A stretch of DNA of 55,624 bases from Rhizaria sp. SCN 62-66 (taxonomy: Eukaryota; Rhizaria, unplaced): the NCBI GenBank assembly GCA_001724265.1, contig MEDY01000182.1:1-55624 (forward strand), written 5' to 3'. A model generated the notes under the pieces. The model was not told the origin of the DNA and did no database searches. It saw only the letters and a program-made list of their open reading frames with translations. Position numbers and translations under genes: made by a program. Positions 20,907 through 31,850 of this stretch are shown here, one piece after another (the stretch's first letter is position 1; each line of letters opens with the position of its first letter).

Positions 20907-23900
20907 GGCAGCAGCAGATGACACCGACGCGGTACTTGCATCAAAGGCACTCACAGTCACCCTTAGTCGGCGGCGTCAGTCTGTTCGTCGCGCGCGCCAG
21001 CCCCCGGGGTGGGCCAGTGAAGGTGCTGTCGAACAGTCCATACCGGCCGGTGCCTTTGCCTCCGTTCGGTTCGCAACAAGGGCAATCGCTATCGCCGTCA
21101 GAGCAGCTTCAACAGCATTACGCATAGCATGTACAGCTGCAGCCGCAGCAGTTACAGCAACAGCACGGCGCATTATTATTTTATCGTCAGTCTCCTGTTC
21201 CGTCACCTCCCACAAACGACAACCCTGTCATGACCCGTATCAACAGCGCCGCATCCAATGTCATGGCGCCCGCACCTCTGCCCGTTGTTGCGAGCAATTC
21301 AGCTGGCGTACAAGTGCTCCGCAAGCCGTTCGGGGCAACGCGGCTTAACTTCAACGACCCGAAGCCGACTGTTACGCCGGCAACGCCGCGGACCGGATCC
21401 AACACTGTGAGTGCGAATGCAAACGCAGGCGTGTTTGCATCACCGTCTCAACGCTATCTTCAAGCAACTGCAAACATGGACGACATGAACTCAACCAACA
21501 ATATCAACAATAATGGCTATGCCGCAAACACAAGTGCTGTGTATTCCGGCTCCACCGCTCATGCGACTGGGAGCGATGCTCTGAATATCACGGATGCAAA
21601 TGCTGCCGACGTCTCTACGTCTGGCTTTAACACGAGTACGTTCAAGATCGTAAAGCCGATGACACAAGAGGAACGTCCTGAGATGACACCTTTGCGTTTT
21701 CCCCAACCGACGCAACAGCTCTATGGACAACAGCAAGTGCAACTGCAGCAGCAAACCCACGCATTTACTTCGTTAGCCTCTGATCATGTCGATACAAGAA
21801 CCACACAAAACGCAATGGTGATGACTGCTGCAAACGCTGCAGGTTCGACCTACGATGTTCCGACCAGTGGCGCAGCCACACACTATGGTGGTTTCGTCTC
21901 GCTCGCAACTGCCACTGCAGACATGTGGGAGGTCGACAAGACGGTGAATAGCCATGCCCACAGTGGCGCCAATAGCTGCAGCAGCAGCAATGGCGATGCC
22001 AACAGCAACCACCGTGCGAACGCGAGCAGAAGCACGAATGGCATCGACAGCTACGGCTACAACCGCGACTTTTCGTTCCGGCTGCCGATGCGCGCTGACT
22101 ACTTGAACAACGACACGGTCGTCACCGCCTCCACGAACAACACGCTCCACTCGAACGCGAACGGTTCAGTCGCTGTCAGTTTTAACACTAAGAACGCGGG
22201 CGCGAATGCGAACAATAGCTCTGGTGACAATGCCAAGGCTGTTGGCATGATCAATAACTCTCTCATCGACGTCAATAATGTTAGCACTGGGATGGGCAAT
22301 GCGGGTGTTGCCTTGCATAATGTAAGTACTGGTGCGAGTACGAGCGGCATCGACAAGTCGGCACTGCGCAGTGCGTGGCTGCAGCATATCTCTACACATA
22401 TTGTGGAAACCCATTCGGCAACATCTACTGCTGCCGGAACGAGCACGTCTAATCATGCTCTTCTGAGTCAAGCACGCGCGGCTGATACGTACAACCGCAC
22501 TGAGGCGACTGGTGGTGTCATTGGCTCCGATGACAATGCTAATGAGAACAACATGCAGACAGAGGCTGTCATGACTGTCACTCTCACTGAGCCTGTTTTG
22601 GAGACTCCCCCTCAACAAAACACGGATGTGGCCGCCAAGCACCACGACGACCAAGAGTCGCAGAATCAGCCGCAGCAGATGCTGCTGCCGCTTATCCTGC
22701 AATTGGACCAGCACTCCCCGTCCTACTCTGCCGTACCGAGCCCCTCAAACGCCCTTAACAGCTATTTGGACGGTCCTCGCAGGCCGCACTTTGCGCCGAA
22801 TCACCTCTACCCTCGCTTGGTTGAGGACCAATTTGACGACGCCGGTGTCAGTGATGCGCAGAGGGATGGCGCGATTGTTCGTCACAGCCCCGACCTAAGC
22901 GCAGTCAGTAGCAGCAGCAGCAGTGCTGACAATAGCTTTACTGCCGCTACGTACAACCGTCCGTCAGCTCCTGTTGCGTTCATGCATTTCAACGGCAACA
23001 ACAGGAGTCTTAACCATAGCAATGATGAAGAAACTGTGAACAATAGTCTTGGCAATGGGGGCTACACCAACTATCTCGCTGGCAGGAGTAGCAAGAACAT
23101 GTTCTTTGCGTTTGGCACTCCTAGTAGCACGACAACGACGACCAACTCGTCCGGAAATGGCGTTACCACGACGACCACAACCACAACGAACACGAGTGAC
23201 ACAGGAAACAACGAAGACTGCGTCAACGACGATAACGCTGATGTAAACGCAGTTGCTGTCGGGAACGATTCATCGGCTATGTCACCGTTCGGCTCCCCGG
23301 CGCCTGCGTACGTTTCTACGGCGGCCGCGGTAGCAGCTCACATGGGCGCGAAAACCGGCGAAATCGCACGCAAGTCAGCCAGGTATTCTCTGAAGGCTAC
23401 AGCCGCTGCAGCCACTGCGGCTGCGCTTGCTTCGGTTGCATCGTCCAGTATTGCAAACGCGAACAGTATCCGCAGCGCGACCGTTAGCTCTTCTTCTAAC
23501 ACTGATTTCGTGAGCACCTCTCTGTATGCTCCTGCTTCGTCTGAGATCGCTGCGAATGCTCAGTCGCTCGTCCGGTCCGAGGTTAAGCCGCGCCAGCGTC
23601 TCGTGCTGCACATGTACCAAGGTGATGACCACGACGACAACGATGATGAACGCAAGACCGATGTTGATATTGCGAGCCGTAGTGTGCGCAAGGGACTTGC
23701 TTTTGACGATGTCGATAGTGACAATGACACTGACAGAGCCATCAACACCATGCATCACGTGCACAATTCGACTGCTGCAGTCGCCGGCAACGAGAGTGAC
23801 GGTGAACAGAGTGACTGCGAGGACAACGCTGGCGTGGCTCATATTCAGCATGTCCAATATGGCCATAACGACAATGTCCACAACAGCGATGACGAAGACG

Positions 23901-26553
23901 CTGGTGATGATGACACCGCTACCGATGACGCACCTGGTGCTGATTACGGCAACTTTCCCCAAGGCAGCCGCGACGCATCTCCCGAGCGCAGCTTTGCGTC
24001 CCCTGTGCACCGCCACTCGCCACCTGACCGCCGCCACTCGACGCGTTCTCGCCCGCGCACGACCACAAAGAACAGTGACGGCAGCGTCAATGCTGTTATG
24101 AGCGATAACGCAACCGCTGTAGCGACGCTTGACACTGAGTTCGCTGCCGCTGCGTCTGCCTTGCTTGCGATCGCGCCGCTGCCCGCAGTCACGTCGACTC
24201 AGTCTGTGGTCGCCACCGCGAGTACAGTGAGCGCCGTGCCCGCAACGCCGACGCTGCCGAAGCCCGTGTCGTCATCTCCCGACTCGTCATCGAATGGCAT
24301 GCTTAGTCCTGCAGCGCGCTCGCAGTTGCGCCTGCTCCGCAAAAAGCTCACGCCGCCCACAAACAACAGCACTAACCCTGCTGAGACTGGATCTAAGCCC
24401 GTCGGCGCTGTCTCGCACTCAACTGCGCCTCAGCCTGCCGAGATGGCTCCCCTGACAGATGTTGCTAAACTTTCTGGTGCGAAGTGGCGCGCTGCGTTAG
24501 AGGCGGTCGCTTTTGGCGATGTTGATGAGGGTGCCGCAGTTGAGGCCGAGATCGAGTCTGAATACGCAGAACTATATCAGCGTAGCAACGATACTTACAC
24601 TAACAGTGTCAACCACGAGCACAACGCACAGTCACAACACTTACATCTGCGCTCACGGTCGCGGTCGCGGTCTCGTACTCGGGTCAATCTGGCTCAGCTT
24701 GATGACTACTCGCACTCGCGCTCGCGCTCACGCTCACAGTTGCAGTCTCGGTCTAGATCGCAGTCACGCTCGCAGTCGGTGACTCCCCGTATGGGTGCTT
24801 TGGTCGCGCAGATGGCCGAGCTCGAGCTTACTGCTGGCGGCTTAGGCAACATGACATCCCCGCGCCGGCGTAGCTATATCTCATCTCTGAACAACACGGC
24901 GGAGAATGCAGGTGCCGTCGACAATGGCTTGGAATCGATGCAGCTGCCGACAGTCAATAGCTACCGTGAGCTTGACGACGCTGATAGCGATGAGACTCGT
25001 GAGCATGCTGATGTCAATGACAGTGCGACTAGTGCAACTTCTGGGAACAGTACAGTACAGCTCCGGTGTTTGCTTCGCTGGCAACGTGCTCGTCCTAATA
25101 CTGCAACTGTCAGTGCTACTAATAGCGCCCTGGCTTCTACCGCAGTCTCAAGTGTTGGCCAGTCGCCGCGCCGTCACTCCGCGGTCAACACTCCCCGCCG
25201 TCCGCACACAGCGCCAAGCAACGTGCACGGTGAAACGTGTGCGATGTCGCCGCGTGGCCACAGCAGCTCTCCGAACGCGAGCACCAACCGCAGTGCAAAC
25301 AGCGAGGGAGTTGTGTCGATACCACTGACACGGTCGCAGCACGTCGACGGCGCTGACACATCTAAGTACCTTTCTTCGGGGTACTTAGACTGGGTTAGCG
25401 CTCTCATTCATCACCCTCGCGCCAACAGCACGAGCGCCAGCGTGGTTGACATGAGCAACAGCGATACTTGCAGTGAGAGCAACGTTGCCAATATGCAGTC
25501 GATGCCTGCCACGAGCACTGAGCCCGTGTTCCGCAACCGCGTCATCTACCCCTTCGCGCGCCACAGCGTCAGCTCCACTCTTGCCCGTTCGCGCCCGCTG
25601 CTGCTGCTCCTACAGACCAACGGACCCGCGCCGGACCTACTCTCGGTCCGCGTGCTCTACGGCGGCAAGCAGAGCGCGCAGCTGGCGCAGACCGCGCGCC
25701 TCTGGCCCATCCCGGTCCCGCCCTCTCTGCAGGACGCGAACCTCGCTCGCCTCGCGTCCGGTGACAGTCTTGTCGCGGTTGAGGTGCCCACGGTCGTGAC
25801 TCTGCCTGGTGAGAGCGCTGGGAACGGTGGCTGGGCGGTCCCGACTGGCATCTACCTCGAATTCGACAGGGCTAACCCGCTTAACGCGCTGGTACGTCTA
25901 ATGCACACCTGCTAGGAAGGATTTATTACGATGCCCCTATAATCTATTTATATGTATCTATACTCATGTCTTTTTTTATTGCTCACTCCTTATCACTCCA
26001 TTTTTGTGTGTGTATCTTTTAGACTGTGTTTCAAGGCCCGTCCAGCGCTCTCGACAGCTTGCAAACGCTGTCGGCCGCCGCGGTGACTCAATTCATCGCC
26101 ACTGCATCTGCGAACAAGGCGAAGCCTCAGCCCGTGCGCGCTCAGACGCAGCGTGCTGGGGTTCACTCTAACGTCGCGACACCGTTGCAGTCTGCCAGGC
26201 GGCCTGCACAGTATGGCGATGCGGGGGCGAATAAGGAGAACAGTGTGACAACGATTATGGTGCCGGCGTCGGCTCGCAAGCCAACATTGGGCAGTAACAA
26301 CACGGTGAGCGTTATTCGCGACACTGCTGCCTCGAGTAAGACTGTTAAGAATCTCGACGATAACGCTACTGCACGCACACCGATGCGCACGCTCTCGAAC
26401 GCGAACTCCAACGCAAACAGCGTTAGCACCAACTTCACGAACAGCAACGGCATGACTACTCCACGGAAGACGGTTAATGTTGCCATCAGCAACAGCACTC
26501 AAAAGAACACCAACAGCATCACTCTCAACAGTGCGCGCAAGGCATGGTTATAA
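19381..26553 (+). CDS. NEK6/7-like protein kinase with a long disordered tail and two in-frame TAGs
   Basis: Exons are 19381-19671, 19838-25891 and 26023-26553. They join to 2291 residues ending in TAA if TAG at codons 180 and 527 is sense. The kinase domain covers about residues 8-415: Gly loop IGRGTYGEV (14-22), K38, E54, HRD at 132-134 with KPSN, and DLG at 152-154 in KLGDLGFGR. The KLGDLG form and following GTPLYYAP resemble NEK6/7, which phosphorylate Ser/Thr and act in mitosis and at microtubules. The first TAG stands where the Glu of the APE motif belongs. An insert of about 148 residues, rich in Gln, then separates it from YPIDIWSLGC (Asp333, subdomain IX). Past the kinase the protein is low complexity, with an Arg-Ser stretch near 24,650-24,780. 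A more ordered segment straddles the last intron (about residues 2000-2160). Donors are GTGCGT and GTACGT. Confidence 0.85.
20084..20086 (+). other. In-frame TAG at the APE glutamate position (NEK-like gene, codon 180)
   Basis: Follows GTPLYYAP, so it replaces the Glu of the kinase APE motif. The frame stays open for thousands of bases afterwards and soon reaches the missing kinase subdomains. The next codon is CTG. Confidence 0.88.
20870..20919 (+). repeat. CAG tract coding polyglutamine
   Basis: About 14 nearly uninterrupted CAG codons in the tail of the NEK-like kinase, just after the kinase domain. Pure repeats of this kind are prone to length change. Confidence 0.9.
21125..21127 (+). 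other. In-frame TAG in a Gln/His-rich stretch (NEK-like gene, codon 527)
   Basis: Context is QLQQHYA-TAG-HVQLQPQQLQQQ, strongly Gln-rich on both sides. Frame continues without another stop to the exon end at 25891. The next codon is CAT. Confidence 0.9.
24652..24780 (+). repeat. Arg-Ser dipeptide repeat region
   Basis: Codes for repeated RS/SRSQ units in the tail of the NEK-like kinase, in two blocks split by a short spacer. RS repeats are common targets of SR-protein kinases; a role here is inference. Confidence 0.75.
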
Positions 26554-26670
26554 GATCATCTGCGACACTAATGTATTCTTGCTCGGGAATCGTAATCATG
26601 GTTGACGAGTGAGCTCGTGCTCGTTTACTTGGATGTGGGATTTAAGTTTAATTAATGCACAGATTCTTGT

Positions 26671-29600
26671 TTAACTTAAGTCAGAGTACTGGCTGTTGTC
26701 GTTGTTGACATCAACGCTGCCACTCGCCGTTTCCGCGCCGACAGCAGTTGTGTTGACTGCCGCTGTTGTGATGTTATCGCTGTCAGTCATCGGCACTGTG
26801 TTGCTGCCGACACTATCACCCACACTTGCAGCTGCGCTTTCGTTTGCAGTATTTTGCGCGCTGCTCGTGTTTGTTGTGTGAAGGTTGTCGGCTCTGGTGT
26901 TCGTACCTATAGCTGGCTCCGTTGCTTGTGCGGTAGGTTTGCGTTTGTACAGCGCGCCAGCACTCCCGTGAAACGATCCAATCCCGCTCGTTGGGGCGTT
27001 ATATTGTGGCTGCTGCTGCTGCTGCTGTTGCTATGAAGGCTGTTGTACAGGTTGTTGCTGCTGCTGTTGTTGGTGTTGCTGCTGCATGGCAGCTGTGTCG
27101 GTGAACGTGCTCCTGCTGGAGGCCCAGCCAGACCCAGCGCCGACAACAGGGGCAGCCACACGTGCAGGCGCTGCCGCAGCAGCCGCTGCTGCAACCGCTG
27201 CTCCCGCCTTCTGCTGATGCCGCGGTGCCTTAGTTGTCGTAGCCGCAGTTGGCACAACGCGCTGCTGCTGTTGGAGAGGATGCTGCTGCTGTGGCTGCTG
27301 TTTGGCGACGAGGCCGGACTGTAGCGGTAACAACCGTTGCATAGCCTCGACCGCGGTTGCGACTGACCCTCGACGCTGCCACCGCCACCCGCAAAGCCCC
27401 CCAACTGTCGTAGGTTGCGGAGCTTCTGGAAACTGTGCTGCGTCGATGAGCAGGCTGGCCGCGTCAGTCGTGACTGGGGTAGCTGACAGAGTGTGTGCGA
27501 CGATGTTTGCAGCAGCGTCAGCGATGGCCCTTGTCACTGAAGGGGTCGCCGTAGATGTGGTTGCTGCACTGTCATAAATGCTTGCATGTGTGCTTGTAGA
27601 AGTGCTCGCGGCACCGAAAGGCAGGATAAGCGATGACTCACGCAACGGCTAGTTGTTTTAACATATCGATCACAACGAAAATCGAGGCGTACTTTTCGTT
27701 AGACAGACAATCACGATATTACGTACGAATGATATTTTAGTTTTTTAGTTTTCACTTAGACATTTTAAGAATTTGATCTTTTAACCGCTCGTGCAATGGT
27801 AATAGAAACACTCTTTTCATATCGTACGGACCCGAATGATCGCTTCGTTCTCAGTCGCTACAATGACGTAGCGACTGATATACGGTAACTCGCGCCCGGT
27901 CGTGCCTGCTGCGGCACCGACCCAGCCAGCTCCTCCGCTGTACTCACAGTCACTCTGCGACTGGATTTGGCCTTGAGGGTCGACAAAGTGCATGTGACCC
28001 GCAGGATTGTGACTGCCCCACAGCACAGCGGCGCCGCTCTGATCCCTCGCCCTTGTCACAGCGGATGTAAGCACCCTTAGACTGGCCGACTCCACCACAA
28101 GCGCCTCACCCGACAGAGCCAGCGCGCGCAGCAGGGCTCGCCCAGCCTCCGCTTGCGCTGCCAGCGCGGCTGACCCGCCAGTGGCTTCGTCCTCGGCGTC
28201 GGCGACTGTGGCGACGGCAGCTGCAGTGAGGTCAAGCGGGGTCGTTTCATCGTTGCCGCCGGCACGAGCGCTGCCGTTTGCGGCAGCGCTGTGACCGCTT
28301 AAGCCACGGTGACTGCTACTCCAAGCACTTGATGATGTCCCGTGGGCGCTAAAGTGCCCTTGAGCAGTGTTCGCCAGTGCGCTCGCGCTCGCGAGAGACC
28401 GTGGAAATGCTCCAGGTGGCAGCAAGCCAATTGTAAGCGGCAGCGGCTATCCAGGCGCGGCAGTCACAGTGGCACCGGCTGAGATGCCAACTGCAGGCGC
28501 CAGCAAACCTGCGACGGAAACGCCGTCAGACAACGCACAGTCACGCGCCTGCGATTGCATCTTTGAGACAGATACAAAACCACTTGCTGCGCTGGCCCCA
28601 ACCCCAGCGCCAGCACTCGCGACCGCAGCGGCACTTGCACTGGCGCCAGAACCCGTGTATGCGTGTACACCTGGCGTGGTTGTTGCAGGCAAAAACGATG
28701 ACGTTGACAACGCAGCTACAGCGGCTGTGCCCCGCAGTGCGCTCGCTGTCAGCGGAACAATTGCTACCACAGGCTCCGTGAGGTACATCGTGGGTAGCAA
28801 AGAGCGGGGCAAGCGAGCGACAACGACAGCTTGTGCGGCGGCAGGCGCAGATGGCAACGCAATCGCCTCTGTAGCAGGGCTCTTGTGCACAGCATCGGTG
28901 TGACCGCTCTGGTTTGCTAGAGAGAGATCCAAGCCGTCGTTGTCACTGTCACTGCCGTCCGTATGCGTACCGACAGAAGCATCTTGCAAACTAGAGTCGG
29001 CATTGTCACGAGTATTGGATGGAATGTTCTCATTGTTCAGATAGAGTGCTTTGTCGAGAGCCGTTGCATCAAAGCTCAGGCACGATTCCTCAGAAAATGT
29101 GTCGTGTCCATCACTAAGGTAGCCGTTTTGGCTGCGTATGTCCTTCTCTGCAATTAGCGCAGCGGGTGACCCTGAGAAAGCAAGTGCTACGCCTTGAACT
29201 GACTCAGCTAAGCGGGCACGCTTACCGGTCACACTACAGTACCTGACACTGCCGCAGCCGATACCACTCACGGGCGCAAGCACGCTGGGATTGGAAATTG
29301 TTGTTGCACCTGTACTAACGGTGTCAAGCTCGTTGCTACTGCTACTACTGCTGTTTTTGCTTGCTGTTGCGCCTGCACTGCTGAATATATGTGTGGAAGT
29401 GGCTGGAAGGCGTGAGCTCGCGTGTGTATGTAAAGGCTGCCGATGACAAGCGCATAATAGAGTCTCGGTAACATTAGGCGCTGGCAGCGTTAGTGCAGAC
29501 GGTAGAAGTGTGAAGTCACAGTGAAATTCGTGCATGTTGCTGTGTGTTGCAGGAGCCTGGTCATCGGCCGCTGCGCATGAGCTGGACTAAGCACTGTTCG

Positions 29601-31331
29601 GAGCATGTGTGTCATTGTCTTGATATGGGAAATGAAGCCGGAAAAGCCGTGCAGTGCAGTCCCTACAGAAAATTAAAAAACAATGAAGAATCCAATATGG
29701 TGACTAATATTGAGAAGTATTTCTTACATGTTGAATTGTTCGTTCAAACCTGTGCTTAAACCGTACGTACTGTTTGAAACGGGTCACTTCGCTCATCTGC
29801 GCAAGTGCGACCTGGTCGCTCACACAGTCAGTGATAGTACTGACTGGGTTTGACTGCGAGTAGTGGGAGCCACGGCAACGAAGGAAACCCATGCTCAGTG
29901 ACTTCTGGTCGAAGTTAGACTGCGTTGTTAAACTACCGGAACTGACGGACAATGGCTGAAAGTCAGAGTTAAACTCACCATCTGTCAGCGGCGGTAGCGT
30001 ACTCAAGAACGTATTGAAAGATCCCGCAGCCTCTATCTCACGACGCATATGTTCAGCCGTGCTACCTGATCCGCATGTGTCATACAGTGTGCCTGTACCG
30101 ATGCTCCCATTTGTGTCGTACTTTGCATCGTCAGTCTCGTTGTTGTACGCTCTTACGCTGCGACTACTCGTGTCGGTATCGCTCGTGTTTGTCGCGATGC
30201 GGCTTGACTTCAAGTAGTACTCCGCCGGCGTGGGAACAGCAAGGAAGCTCAAGCGTGTTGCAGGCGGCTCCAAACCAAACGCCCAATCATATGGACCAAC
30301 GGGTAAACTAACGCTAATGCTCGCGTGTGTGTTGCCGCTGAACCCACCCTTGCTCTTCGAGCCTCCACGTCCTGATGGTGTCGTCGTGGTGTTTGTGGGC
30401 GTGTGACTAACGGTGTTCGTATCAGCAGACACCAGACCAGGATGCATTATCGAGGACGCGGATGATGATAAACGAGTCTTGCTGGCAACTGCTGTGGCAA
30501 ACGCATTGGCTTGGCTTTGAGGCAAGAACTGGCACGCAACAGTAAGCTGCGGTTCTTGCTCATCAACAGCACCACCCGCACTCGCACTTGCAGTTGCGCT
30601 TGACCGTTGGCCTTGGGTCGGGATAGCGTTCCCATTGGTGGCATGACTGCATGTCTTTTGAACGCAGAGTAGAGGGCTAATGATGGTGGCGTTGGTACCC
30701 ACAGTCACATTCGCGGCCCACACTGCAGCACTCGCACTCGACGCCAGTGCGGCCGCAGCCAGAGCGTGGTTCCTCTGCTCTAGATACCTCGACAACTCGC
30801 GCAGGGCCTCTGGCAACAGCTCAGCGCTAGATGCAGATACCGGCGCGCCACTTCCGCTGTAAGCAGTGAGTGTCGATAGAAGTGATGTTGATGACGCTTG
30901 CGGGAGCGGTGACACCCGCAAAAAGCCGGCAGGCAGCGTGCGCGCCTTGACCGAGGCAGTAAAGTTCTTGAGGGCGGAACAGCTGTTGAACAACGACGCG
31001 CCTGGAGGAAAAACCCAGTATAACCCTCCCTCCGCCGCGGAGGGTGTAGGAGGACAAAGAAACGCGAAGGCAACGTCGACGAGCGAGCCAGGGGACGCAG
31101 ACTTGAGGATAACACATCGTGCGAAAAGAAAAGATGATAGATCCTCGGATAGAGTCTGAAAACATCGAGAGGTATGCACAAGTAATCACATGAGTGCTTG
31201 AAATAAACCGTAGATAATGAGTCGCGAGCAGTATGGTTGCGAAGACGAACCTCGAGCATCATGTTGTGGTCGGCGAGAGAGAGTGTGCTGCCGGACGCAG
31301 GAGGGCGCACATCAAGGATAATTAGATCCAT
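26671..31331 (-). CDS. Hypothetical Ser/Ala/Gln-rich protein with two in-frame TAGs
   Basis: Exons are 31331-31251, 31155-29771, 29539-27832 and 27648-26671, joining to 1383 residues and TAA when TAG at codons 853 and 1264 is sense. Donors are GTTCGT, GTACGT and GTCCGT. The third intron is the least certain: an alternative is that the gene ends at TGA 27819-27817, but the downstream open frame has no good ATG and reads as protein from its first codon. I recognise no domain. The first 190 residues look ordered (MDLIILDVRPPASG, SSFLFARCVILKSASPGSLVDVAFAFLCPP) and may form a beta-rich fold. The rest alternates low-complexity Ser/Ala/Thr/Asn with a few ordered islands (PYISRYVIVATENEAIIR) and ends after a polyglutamine part. 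It is convergent with the kinase gene, 117 bases apart. Confidence 0.65.
27008..27090 (-). repeat. CAG/CAA tract coding polyglutamine
   Basis: Two mixed CAG/CAA blocks on the minus strand either side of PVQQPS and the TAG codon, coding Gln-rich sequence near the C-terminus of the hypothetical protein. Confidence 0.85.
27031..27033 (-). other. In-frame TAG before a Gln run (hypothetical gene, codon 1264)
   Basis: Context is QQPVQQPS-TAG-QQQQQQQPQYN. The frame continues 119 codons to TAA at 26671-26673. The next codon is CAA. Confidence 0.85.
28447..28449 (-). other. In-frame TAG (hypothetical gene, codon 853)
   Basis: Context is TVTAAPG-TAG-PLPLTIGLLPPG. The frame is open for 363 codons before it within the same exon and for about 205 codons after it. 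The next codon is CCG. This site lacks a Gln-rich context, so it says little about which amino acid is inserted. Confidence 0.8.
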
Positions 31332-31850
31332 GGCTTTCTGAGTCTTGTTAAAACAAAAAGCTTTACTATGGATGCTGAGAGCGGAGTATGTGTTTCAAGA
31401 GGTCAAAGGGATCACCTTTGGGACTGACTTGAAGAAGACGGCGCGAAACGACTGTGTGCGAACAACAAAATCCAGAATACACACGGATAAAAACAGCCAT
31501 ATAATTAGACACCAACACAATACTATGTCACTATGTGTTGGGTAATTTATCCAGCTGTTGACCTTTCTGTCGGCCCACACTTTAAGTTGGAAGACGAATA
31601 GTTTTATGCGACGACTGATTTTTCAAGTTGGAACGGAACGACTGTGAGCACTTGAGACCAGAAAAGAATACGTTGATATATCTTCTTTGCTATCGTCAAT
31701 AGCGCTAAAACTTGTGCAGAAAGTTTCAATTAAACCAAACTCTTTCCTTCTTCAACCTCACAGTTATCAATTCTATTCCTATCGCACACTTGCCGCTCGC
31801 ATAACAGCCGGAAGCATCGAAAGGACGTAGGCCCGCTCTTCTTTGCCGCC
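31332..31850. promoter_or_regulatory. Divergent promoter region between two hypothetical genes
   Basis: These 519 bases lie between the start of the minus-strand gene (ATG 31331) and that of the plus-strand gene (ATG 31851). It is AT-rich, especially 31,440-31,740, and should hold both promoters. No single site can be named. Confidence 0.45.

Noticed and set aside
21230-25915. Separate gene starting at ATG 21230, ending at TAG 25913
   Set aside because: It is in frame with the kinase exon through a single TAG. The ending TAG lies beyond a GTACGT donor at 25892, inside an intron, and the next exon continues in phase.
27817-27834. Gene end at TGA 27819-27817 for the minus-strand hypothetical gene
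   Set aside because: Possible, but the downstream open frame (27648-26671) lacks an early ATG, begins right after an AG, and joins in phase to a GTCCGT donor at 27831. I kept the joined model with reduced confidence.
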